DNA from: Tianweitania populi
GTDB lineage: Bacteria; Pseudomonadota; Alphaproteobacteria; Rhizobiales; Rhizobiaceae
DNA: 64,000 bases
Direction: 5' to 3'
NCBI RefSeq assembly: GCF_014652875.1
Contig: NZ_BMZQ01000001.1
Span: 496,001-560,000 of the forward strand
Part shown: one piece after another, positions 25,570 to 32,948 of the stretch
Layout: the number at the start of each line of letters is the position of its first letter
How positions within the stretch are numbered: position 1 is the stretch's first letter
Notes under the pieces: generated by a model
The model's database searches: none
What the model was told of the DNA's origin: nothing
What the model saw: only the letters and a program-made list of their open reading frames with translations
Position numbers and translations under genes: made by a program

Positions 25570-26137
25570 CTGCTCGGAAATAGTCATAGCCGGTATAAAG
25601 GGTCACGATTGCGGAAATCCAGAGCAGCACGATGCCCATCTGGGTGGTGTAGGGAACGAGCTTGTCGCCTGCCGGTCCTGCCAGAAGGAAGGCGATGGCA
25701 AACATCTGCAGCGTCGTTTTCCATTTGGCGAGCTGCGTCACCGGCACGCTCACCTTGAGTGCTGCAAGATATTCGCGCAGACCGGAAACCAGAATTTCGC
25801 GGCACAGGATGATGATCGCGGCCCACAAGGTCCAACCGGCGATCGTGCCGTCCGAATCGGCTGCAAGCAGCAGAAGACAGGCCGAAACCAGAAGCTTGTC
25901 GGCGATGGGATCGAGCATCTTGCCGATATTGGACGTCTGCTGCCAGATCCGCGCGAGATACCCGTCAAGGTAATCCGTCACGCTCGCCAGAATGAACAGG
26001 AAGAGGGCCGACCAGCGCGCAAGATCGCTGGATTGCAGACGTCCCTCGAAGAAAAAGCAGAGAACGATCAGCGGCACGCAGAGGATGCGGCCGTAGGTCA
26101 GAAGGTTCGGAATGTTGAAAGCCCGGCGGCTTGCCAT
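25544..26137 (-). CDS. pgsA: CDP-diacylglycerol-glycerol-3-phosphate 3-phosphatidyltransferase
   Basis: PgsA (197 residues) makes phosphatidylglycerol phosphate in the inner membrane. The CDP-alcohol transferase motif D-G-x2-A-R-x8-G-x3-D-x3-D is complete in DYLDGYLARIWQQTS... continuing NIGKMLDPIAD, with several hydrophobic helices. It lies between uvrC and moaD, the usual rhizobial order. Its 3' end overlaps the start of moaD. Confidence 0.95.
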   Translation of the reverse strand: MASRRAFNIPNLLTYGRILCVPLIVLCFFFEGRLQSSDLARWSALFLFILASVTDYLDGYLARIWQQTSNIGKMLDPIADKLLVSACLLLLAADSDGTIAGWTLWAAIIILCREILVSGLREYLAALKVSVPVTQLAKWKTTLQMFAIAFLLAGPAGDKLVPYTTQMGIVLLWISAIVTLYTGYDYFRAGAKHIIDE

Positions 26138-26262
26138 GGTATGAGTCTCGAAGCCTTCTTTAGCGCGAGCTTGATTGTTGGCGGTTCAAATGCGGCAAAT
26201 TGAGAGCCGGGGCAAGCGCCTCGCCACGATCTTTGCCCCGATCTTTAATAGGCCAGCCGCGC

Positions 26263-28329
26263 TCATCCTTTTTCGTGGAAATGATTATACACGGTGCGGG
26301 CAATCGACTCCGAAATGCCGTCCACCGCCATCAGGTCTTCCATTGCCGCGCGGCTGACTGCCTTTGCGGTGCCGAAATGGTGCAGAAGCGCCCGCTTGCG
26401 GCCCGGTCCGATGCCAGCCACCTCATCCAGCGGATTGCGCACGAAGTCCTTCTTGCGTCGCGTGCGATGCGCGCCGATGGCAAAGCGATGGGCCTCGTCG
26501 CGCAGCCGCTGCAGGAAATAAAGCACGGGATCACGCACGGGCAGGGTGAAGCTTGGTCGTCCTTCCATCACGAAGCGCTCGCGTCCGGCCTCACGGTCGA
26601 TGCCTTTGGCCACGCCGATCGCATGCACCGCTTCGGAAATGCCGAGATCGGCCAAAATCTTGCGAACCGCCGTCATCTGCCCTTCGCCGCCATCGATCAG
26701 GATCACGTCCGGCCAGGCCGGCACGGCCTCGTCTTCGTCAGACGCATCAGGCGCGACCGAGCGATCAGGGATGCCGTTTTCCTTGATCAAGCGGCCGAAA
26801 CGGCGCTCCATCACTTCACGCATCATGCCGAAATCGTCGCCCGGCGTAATCTCGGTCGAGCGGATGTTGAACTTGCGATACTGATTCTTGATGAAGCCTT
26901 CCGGCCCTGCCACGATCATCGCGCCGACCGCACTCGTGCCCATGATGTGCGAGTTGTCATAGACCTCGATACGGCGCGGCTTGCGCTCGAGCTTGAACAC
27001 GCTCTGCACGCCTTCCAGCAACCGCGCCTGCGAAGAGGTTTCCGCCAGTCGCCGGCCAAGCGCTTCACGCGCATTCTGCAAGGCGTGCTGAACCAACTCC
27101 TTCTTCTCGCCGCGTTGCGGCACGGAGATCGAAACCTTGCGACCGGCCAGCGTCGAAAGGGCTTCTTCCAGCAGCGGCTGTTCTTCCACTTCCTGCGAAA
27201 GGAGGATCATGCGCGGGCAGGGCTTGTCCTCATAGAACTGCGCCAGAAACGCGCCGAGCACTTCGCCGAGTTCGATGGCAGAGTCGGCTTTCGGGAAATA
27301 GGCCCGGTTGCCCCAGTTCTGCCCGGTGCGGAAAAAGAACACCTCGATACAGGTCTGCCCGCCTTCGCCATGAATGGCGAACACGTCTGCTTCTTCCACG
27401 GAAGCCGGATTGATTCCCTGATGGCTCTGCACGTGGCTCAGCGCGCTCAAGCGGTCGCGATAGATCGCGGCGCGCTCGAAATCGAGATCGGCCGAGGCGT
27501 CCTGCATCGCCGCCGCGATCTGCGCCTTCACGCTTTGGCTGCGCCCGGAAAGGAAGCCGTTCGCTTCGGATACCAGCTCCTTGTAGCCGGCCTCGTCGAT
27601 CTCGCCCGTGCAAGGGCCGGAACACCGCTTGATCTGATGCAGCAAACAGGGCCGCGTTCGGCTTTCGAACGTCGAGTCGGTACAGGTGCGCAGCAGGAAC
27701 GCGCGCTGAAGGGCGTTAATCGTACGATCCACCGCCCCGGCCGAGGCGAAGGGTCCGAAATAATCGCCTTTGCGCGAGCGCGCGCCGCGATGCTTGAAGA
27801 TGCCCGGCGCGGGATGATCGCCGGTCAGGATGATATAAGGAAACGACTTGTCGTCGCGCAGCAGAACATTGAAGCGCGGCCGCAAGCGCTTGATCAGATT
27901 CGCTTCAAGCAGAAGCGCCTCGATCTCGGTTCGCGTGATCACGAATTCCATGGCCGCTGTTTCGCGCACCATCCGGCCGATCCGGTTGGTGTGGTAGCGG
28001 CCTTGCGCGTAAGCCGTCACGCGCTTCTTCAGGTTGCGCGCCTTGCCGACATAAAGCACGTCGCCTGACGCATTCATCATGCGGTAAACGCCGGGCGCGT
28101 TCGGCAGGCGTTTGACCAGCATCTGGATCGCGGCTTCGCCGACCAGACCGGCTGCATCGCCGCCGGTGCCGATCCAGTCCATATTGGCCAGCGGCTTGGC
28201 GGCAGCTTCGGTCGGCTCGTTGCCGCCATCATCCACCAGGCTCTCGTCGTCGACGTCGCGGCCGGGCATATAGCCGGCAACATCGCTGCCGGCCTGATGC
28301 GAAACGGCTTTCGGATGTCCCGCGCTCAT
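26263..28329 (-). CDS. uvrC: Excinuclease ABC subunit C
   Basis: UvrC (688 residues) makes the two incisions of nucleotide excision repair. Visible in order are a 65-residue N-terminal extension not found in E. coli; the GIY-YIG nuclease ([20 protein letters not shown]) from about 77; a Cys-rich segment ([18 protein letters not shown]); the UVR motif; the RNase H-like C-terminal nuclease with [11 protein letters not shown]; and helix-hairpin-helix repeats at the end. The ATG overlaps the stop of the upstream SDR gene. Confidence 0.96.
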   Translation of the reverse strand: MSAGHPKAVSHQAGSDVAGYMPGRDVDDESLVDDGGNEPTEAAAKPLANMDWIGTGGDAAGLVGEAAIQMLVKRLPNAPGVYRMMNASGDVLYVGKARNLKKRVTAYAQGRYHTNRIGRMVRETAAMEFVITRTEIEALLLEANLIKRLRPRFNVLLRDDKSFPYIILTGDHPAPGIFKHRGARSRKGDYFGPFASAGAVDRTINALQRAFLLRTCTDSTFESRTRPCLLHQIKRCSGPCTGEIDEAGYKELVSEANGFLSGRSQSVKAQIAAAMQDASADLDFERAAIYRDRLSALSHVQSHQGINPASVEEADVFAIHGEGGQTCIEVFFFRTGQNWGNRAYFPKADSAIELGEVLGAFLAQFYEDKPCPRMILLSQEVEEQPLLEEALSTLAGRKVSISVPQRGEKKELVQHALQNAREALGRRLAETSSQARLLEGVQSVFKLERKPRRIEVYDNSHIMGTSAVGAMIVAGPEGFIKNQYRKFNIRSTEITPGDDFGMMREVMERRFGRLIKENGIPDRSVAPDASDEDEAVPAWPDVILIDGGEGQMTAVRKILADLGISEAVHAIGVAKGIDREAGRERFVMEGRPSFTLPVRDPVLYFLQRLRDEAHRFAIGAHRTRRKKDFVRNPLDEVAGIGPGRKRALLHHFGTAKAVSRAAMEDLMAVDGISESIARTVYNHFHEKG

Positions 28330-29087
28330 TCCGGAATCCCCGCGACATCCGGCGTCTGCCAGGCAAGATGCTGCCCGCCATCCAGCGCAATCATCTGCCC
28401 GGTCACCGACCGTGCTTGCCAGAGATAGCGGATCGTTGCGCCGAACTCGGCGAGATCCGGCCCGCGCTCCAGAATCAGCGCTGCAACCTGCGCGTCAAAG
28501 TCCGCCTGATCCTGCCGGCTGTTCGGCAAGGTCGGGCCGGGCCCGATCGCATTGACCCGGATATGCGGGGCATAGGCCTGCGCCAGCGTCTGGGTCGCGG
28601 TCCAGAGAACGGATTTCGACAGAGTATAAGAAAAGAAGCGCGGCGTCGGCCGCCACACCCGCTGGTCGATGATGTTGACGATCAAGCCCTCACCATCCGC
28701 ACCGAGCTGCCGCGCAAAGGCACGTGCCAGCTGCACCGGGGCCTTGGCGTGAACGGCAAAATGCTTGTCCCAGATATCCCAGTCGAAATCCTGCGCGCTG
28801 TCTTCCTCGAAGATCGACGCATTGTTGATGAGAAGACCCAGGGCTCCGAAACAGCGAGCAGCCTCCGCGACCAGTCCATCGAGCGCATCAGTGTCACTCA
28901 GATCCGCCCGAACAATTGCGGCCTTGCCGTGATTTTTAATGATTTCCGCAACGAGGTCGTCAGCGTCCTCATGCGAGTGATTGCAATGAATGACGACGCA
29001 ATGTCCGTGTGCGGCGAGGTCGAGGGCGATTGCTCGGCCGATCCGGCGGGCGCCGCCGGTGATCAAGGCAACGGGCAATGCTGTCAT
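28326..29087 (-). CDS. Pteridine-reductase-like short-chain dehydrogenase
   Basis: This 253-residue SDR has TGGARRIG at 10-17, which fits the TGX3RXG cofactor motif of pteridine reductases rather than the classical TGX3GXG. NNAS is at 88-91, and Tyr154 and Lys158 form the YxxxK pair. The position of the catalytic Ser is Asp141 (IVNIID), again as in the PTR1/FolM group. Dihydropterin reduction is therefore a fair guess, not proven. The ATG at 29087 fits the family; the frame is open to 29126. It is translationally coupled to uvrC and upstream of moaD-moaE. Confidence 0.85.
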   Translation of the reverse strand: MTALPVALITGGARRIGRAIALDLAAHGHCVVIHCNHSHEDADDLVAEIIKNHGKAAIVRADLSDTDALDGLVAEAARCFGALGLLINNASIFEEDSAQDFDWDIWDKHFAVHAKAPVQLARAFARQLGADGEGLIVNIIDQRVWRPTPRFFSYTLSKSVLWTATQTLAQAYAPHIRVNAIGPGPTLPNSRQDQADFDAQVAALILERGPDLAEFGATIRYLWQARSVTGQMIALDGGQHLAWQTPDVAGIPE

Positions 29088-29431
29088 GAGTCTTGAACCT
29101 TGGTGAGCTTGGTTGAAAAACGACATGCGTGACTCGCACGCGAAGCCGGAATATAGGCTTTCTCAGCGGTTCAACCAAATGGTAACCATGCTTGCCGGCA
29201 AAATCCTAAGCATAAGATTTTATTAAACTTTTGACCCGTCTGTTGCGGTGCAGCAACATCACTTTTCTGCCACATTGCTGACAGGGAAACTTCGTTTTTG
29301 GGGTCTTGTTCAGCCGCATTTCGCGACCATTTTCATTCTCGTAGGGCACAGACGGCGTTCTAGCGTCGCTCTTGACACCCACAGTGGTTGGATCCGTCCC
29401 AAGCGGGTCCCTGTGTACAAGGAGTACGAAA
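29088..29431. other. Divergent regulatory region upstream of the outer-membrane protein gene
   Basis: No gene is supported in these 344 bases. An AT-rich block at 29202-29230, striking in this GC-rich genome, precedes a TTGACC hexamer and an inverted repeat. A second -35-like TTGACA lies at 29372-29377 without a good -10. The leader of the downstream gene may be long. Confidence 0.5.
29231..29259 (+). promoter_or_regulatory. Candidate promoter with overlapping inverted repeat
   Basis: TTGACC (29231-29236) and CAACAT (29254-29259) are 17 bp apart, with an AT-rich UP-like stretch upstream. The perfect inverted repeat TGTTGC-N6-GCAACA (29241-29258) fills the spacer and overlaps the -10, which is a typical repressor-site position. 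The -10 matches only three of six consensus bases, so this is tentative. Confidence 0.4.
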
Positions 29432-30094
29432 ATGAACCTGACCAAGAAGTACGGCCGCTCCGTTGCGGTTCTCGCCGGTGCTGCAGCCCTGTTCGCTGCC
29501 GCTTCCGCCCAGGCAGCTGACGTCATCATGGAAGAGCCGCCGGCACCGGTTGCTATGGAAACCCTCCCGGTTGCTTCGTGGGCTGGTGCCTACGCTGGTG
29601 CCGTGGCTTCCTACGGCTTCGAAGGCCGCAGCAACGGCCTCGTCGGTCCGGAAGCTGACACCGACGGTTTCGCTGGTTCGGGCTTCGCCGGTTACAACTG
29701 GCAGACCAACAACCTCGTTTACGGTGTTGAAGGCGACGTTGGTTACAGCGGCGTTGACGGTTCGGCTGGCGGCCAGAAGGTCGAAGGCGGCCTGAACGGC
29801 TCGATCCGCGCTCGCGTTGGCGTTGCAGCGACCGATCGCGTCCTGATCTATGGTACGGCTGGTGGCGCTGCAGAGCGCGTCGAAGTGTCGAACGAACTCG
29901 GCAACGACAAGCAGACCCTGCTCGGCTACACCGTCGGTGCCGGCGTCGATGCCAAGCTGACCGACCAGGTCTTCGGCCGCGTCGAGTACCGCTACACCGA
30001 CCTGTCGGACGACACGTTCAACACGGGCGGCTTCGCTCAGGACGTTGGCACCAAGGACCACAAGGTGTCCGTCGGTCTCGGTGTGAAGTTCTAA
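29432..30094 (+). CDS. Outer-membrane beta-barrel protein (Omp25/Omp31 type)
   Basis: This 220-residue protein has a signal peptide ending ASAQA (about 1-29). The mature part has alternating strands typical of the small OmpA-like barrels of Brucella and rhizobia: GFAGYNWQTNNLVYGVEGD, RARVGVAATDRVLIYGTAG, FGRVEYRYTDLSDD, and a C-terminal strand ending in Phe (VGLGVKF) as the BAM signal. AAGGAG lies eight bases before the ATG. Strong flanking signals and a clean terminator suggest a highly expressed monocistronic gene. Confidence 0.92.
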   Translation: MNLTKKYGRSVAVLAGAAALFAAASAQAADVIMEEPPAPVAMETLPVASWAGAYAGAVASYGFEGRSNGLVGPEADTDGFAGSGFAGYNWQTNNLVYGVEGDVGYSGVDGSAGGQKVEGGLNGSIRARVGVAATDRVLIYGTAGGAAERVEVSNELGNDKQTLLGYTVGAGVDAKLTDQVFGRVEYRYTDLSDDTFNTGGFAQDVGTKDHKVSVGLGVKF

Positions 30095-30115
30095 GCTTCG
30101 CATCCATCCAACGAG

Positions 30116-30143
30116 AAAGCCGGGCCCAGTGCCCGGCTTTTTT
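30116..30143 (+). terminator. Rho-independent terminator of the outer-membrane protein gene
   Basis: A perfect 10-bp stem AAAGCCGGGC/GCCCGGCTTT with a 5-nt loop is followed by a T-run at 30138-30143, starting 22 bases after the stop codon. Confidence 0.92.
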
Positions 30144-30167
30144 GTGCCTAAAAATCGGAAAAAACGA

Positions 30168-30767
30168 TCAGCTTTTCGGCAAATAAGCCGCCAATTCCGG
30201 AAATTTCCGGTCGAAACGGTCCGCCCACCGGGTCAATTTTCCCCTTTTTTTCTCCCATTTCCCCTCAAATCGCAGCGCCAGATAGGCAAGTGTGGCCCGC
30301 AATGCGAGATGCCCGGCATGCACTTTCGTCGGCAGGCTGATGGTCTGGCCGTTCAAAAGATCCAGCGCCCGCTCAGCCTTGTCCCACTGCCGATCGAGCC
30401 AGGGCTGGTGCACCAACTCCTCCGGCCGCATCCGCCGCTCATAAACATGCGCCAGCGCGGCATCGCAGATCCCATCGCACAGAGCTTCCATCTGTTCCGC
30501 TTCTAAGCGCTTGATTCCATTGCGCGGAAACAGCGAACCCTTGCTCTCACGGTTCAGATATTGCGTGATTACTCGGCTGTCATAGATGGCACCGCTCTCG
30601 TCAGGAATGAAGACCGGGATCTTGCCGAGCGGATTGGCTTCCAACAGCGACTCGGGCGGTGTGCCGGTTTCGGTGGCAACCGATTCAAACGCGATGCCAG
30701 CCTGATGCGCCGCCATCCGGACCTTGGCGCTGTAAGGAGAAGCTTTGGAAAACAGGATCTTAGGCAT
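30168..30767 (-). CDS. Glutathione S-transferase family protein
   Basis: This 199-residue protein has the GST thioredoxin fold start (KILFSKASPYSAKVRMAA), the cis-Pro motif NPLGKIPVF and the glutathione-binding DSRVITQYLN, then a helical domain with the N-capping-like LALRATLAYLALRF. The Ser in SPYS is the likely activating residue. It is a different subgroup from the GST at 23446 (shorter, normal motifs). Last gene of a minus-strand group rlmJ, unknown, RNase T2, GST. Confidence 0.88.
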   Translation of the reverse strand: MPKILFSKASPYSAKVRMAAHQAGIAFESVATETGTPPESLLEANPLGKIPVFIPDESGAIYDSRVITQYLNRESKGSLFPRNGIKRLEAEQMEALCDGICDAALAHVYERRMRPEELVHQPWLDRQWDKAERALDLLNGQTISLPTKVHAGHLALRATLAYLALRFEGKWEKKRGKLTRWADRFDRKFPELAAYLPKS

Positions 30768-30797
30768 ACAGTCTCCGACAATCGGTTGAACAAAAAC

Positions 30798-31502
30798 TCA
30801 GCGCGCCTCGGGCATCGAAGCCGGTCGCGAGCAGCCTTGCCGATCGATTTCGGGGCAGGCGCGAAAATCCAGATTGTCCTTGGTGAGGCAGATGCGAACC
30901 TCCCGGATCAGCCCCGCCTTGCACGTCACCGCCATGTCACGTGCTTCCAGGCCGGGGTTTGCCGCCGCCAGCGCATCCTCGATCGCCTTGGGAGACACAG
31001 GCTGCGTGTCACCGTCCAAACCATTAGGAACGTTGATCTTTTCGCGAGCCGCCCGAACGGTCGCGAGGTAGTCGGCTTGTGACAATCCGCTGCAAGACCC
31101 ATGCTTGCGCCATTGATGACCTATCAGGCCGGCGGAGGGGATGAGATCGCGATACTCGGCGATCAGCGAATCCGGAACGCGATCCGGTTCGCTGCTCTTG
31201 CAGGATTCGGGATAGCCGCGCTCGAATTGCGGCCACAACCCATGAACCACAAAGCCATGCGGATCACGCCGGCCGCATTGCTGCCGCTTCGCCTGATCGC
31301 CTTCTGCCTGGCAGTAGCTTGGCGACCAGGACAGGCTGAGAACATAGAAGTCGAAGCCGGTGCCTTGCGGGATCGCGTTGGCACTCGGAGAAGGGGAGGC
31401 GTCAGCCTCGCCAGATGATTCAGGCGGCTGGCATGCGGAAAGAAGAAGCGTGGCTGCCAGGCAGAGCCCGAAATGCAGGCCGGTCACCGCAGAATACGGC
31501 AA
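30798..31502 (-). CDS. Ribonuclease T2 family lipoprotein
   Basis: This 234-residue protein has a type II signal peptide with lipobox LSAC (Cys24), so it is probably membrane-anchored on the periplasmic side. The T2 active-site blocks are FVVHGLWPQ with His87 (CAS1) and HQWRKHGSC with His129, Lys133 and His134 (CAS2). In CAS2 the usual Glu after the first His is Gln130. Two Cys pairs fit disulfides. It should degrade RNA to 3'-nucleotides through 2',3'-cyclic intermediates, perhaps for nutrient scavenging. Its start overlaps the upstream gene by 19 bases. Confidence 0.9.
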   Translation of the reverse strand: MPYSAVTGLHFGLCLAATLLLSACQPPESSGEADASPSPSANAIPQGTGFDFYVLSLSWSPSYCQAEGDQAKRQQCGRRDPHGFVVHGLWPQFERGYPESCKSSEPDRVPDSLIAEYRDLIPSAGLIGHQWRKHGSCSGLSQADYLATVRAAREKINVPNGLDGDTQPVSPKAIEDALAAANPGLEARDMAVTCKAGLIREVRICLTKDNLDFRACPEIDRQGCSRPASMPEAR

Positions 31503-31930
31503 GCACCGCTATAAACGTTCCAGCGATCGAAGCCGTCCACGCAGAACTCGACATTGTAGCCGGTGCCGGCAAGACCCATGCCTTCTTCCACCAGATACCA
31601 GATCTTGCGCTGATGGCCGTCCGACAGGCTCACCGTCGCGCCGCAGTAGAGACGCGCAATCGGACGCTCTTCCGGAACGGCTGGCAACCAACGGCGCAGC
31701 GTGATGTCCTGGAAGTCGGTGATCGCGACATTCGGCAGGTTCGGTACGTGCGTGACCTGATGCTGGAACTTGGACTGGATGCGGCCAAGCACGCCGGTGT
31801 CCATGCAGAAGCCTGCGTCGGCAGGCATTTCTTGGATGTAATCGGCAGCCTGCACGGCCGGCGCGCCCAGGCTCGCCAGGCTGACTGCCAAGACAGCCGC
31901 TGCCTTGAGGAGAAACGAACCACGCGCCAT
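31484..31930 (-). CDS. Conserved secreted protein of unknown function
   Basis: This 148-residue protein has a clear signal peptide (1-28, ending APAVQA). The mature part has several cysteines (including FCMDTG, LYCGAT, EFCVDGF, SGACRI), which fit disulfide bonds in the periplasm. I do not recognise the family. It overlaps the RNase T2 gene by 19 bases on the same strand, so the two are translated together; a partner, folding helper or inhibitor role for the RNase is possible but is only an inference from position. Start ATG at 31930. Confidence 0.75.
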   Translation of the reverse strand: MARGSFLLKAAAVLAVSLASLGAPAVQAADYIQEMPADAGFCMDTGVLGRIQSKFQHQVTHVPNLPNVAITDFQDITLRRWLPAVPEERPIARLYCGATVSLSDGHQRKIWYLVEEGMGLAGTGYNVEFCVDGFDRWNVYSGACRILR

Positions 31931-32026
31931 GATGAAGCTCCGCGATGATGAAAATTGATGAACCAATGTCTTGCACCGCACTTGCCCGGTCAAGCCGATC
32001 AGGTCAAGCGCAGGTTGCACATGGGC

Positions 32027-32881
32027 TCAAACACGTTCGCGGGCAAGCCACCGTGTCCCGGAAGACGCACCTTTGTCCTCGGCAAGGCAGTCGCACAGCG
32101 CCGGCAGCAACGTGGCCAGCTCTTGTTCAAGCGTGAAGGGCGGGTTGATGATCGCCATGCCGCTGCCGATCAAGCCGGCTTCATCCGTGGAGCCGCGAAT
32201 CGTCAGCCAAGTGTCCAGGATCTTCGGAATGCCTAGTCCGGCGAGGCTCTCACGATAGCGGTTTACGGCCGCCAGATCCTTGATCGGATACCAGAAAGCG
32301 TAGATCCCACCCGGCCAACGCCGATGCGCTATGGCCAGACCTTCCGCCATCCGCTCGAACTCACCCGGTTGCTCGAAGGGCGGGTCGATCAGCACCAGAC
32401 CACGTTTCTCCTTCGGCGGCAGATGCGCGCCCATGGCGAGCCAACCGTCGAGTTCGATAACGCGTGCCTGATGATCCCCCGCAAAGACAGTGCGCAACGT
32501 TTCTGCATCCTCAGGATGCAATTCCAGTGCGGACAATCGATCCTGCTTGCGCAGGAGGTGGCGCGTGACGAGCGGGGAGCCGGGATAGAAGCGTAGCCCG
32601 CCATTTGGGTTCAGTGCATCGACCGCCGAGCGATAAGGCGCGAGCAAAGCTTCGACCTCAGGCTTGAAGCGCGCTTCCGCAATCTGCGCGATACCGCCTT
32701 GCCACTCGCCCGTGCGCGTCGCTTCGCTGGCTTGCAGGTCGTAGCGGCCGATGCCTGCATGGGTATCCACCACGCGGAAAGCGCCTTCCTTGCGCTTCAG
32801 ATACTCGATCAGCCGCGCAAGCACCGCATGCTTGAAGACATCGGCGAAATTGCCGGCGTGGAAAGCGTGTCGATAGTTCAT
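32027..32881 (-). CDS. rlmJ: 23S rRNA (adenine2030-N6)-methyltransferase
   Basis: RlmJ (284 residues) methylates A2030 of 23S rRNA. The diagnostic N-terminus MNYRHAFHAGNFADVFKH is complete, and the catalytic DPPFEQPGEF motif is in the middle. Length matches the family. It is divergent from the molybdopterin oxidoreductase gene, with 67 bases between the starts, and is the first gene of a minus-strand group. Confidence 0.95.
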   Translation of the reverse strand: MNYRHAFHAGNFADVFKHAVLARLIEYLKRKEGAFRVVDTHAGIGRYDLQASEATRTGEWQGGIAQIAEARFKPEVEALLAPYRSAVDALNPNGGLRFYPGSPLVTRHLLRKQDRLSALELHPEDAETLRTVFAGDHQARVIELDGWLAMGAHLPPKEKRGLVLIDPPFEQPGEFERMAEGLAIAHRRWPGGIYAFWYPIKDLAAVNRYRESLAGLGIPKILDTWLTIRGSTDEAGLIGSGMAIINPPFTLEQELATLLPALCDCLAEDKGASSGTRWLARERV

Positions 32882-32948
32882 GAGATGTGTTCGTCCTCGT
32901 CATCCCCAGCTCTACACGGCGGAACCGAAACCGGCTAGTTTGCCTTCC

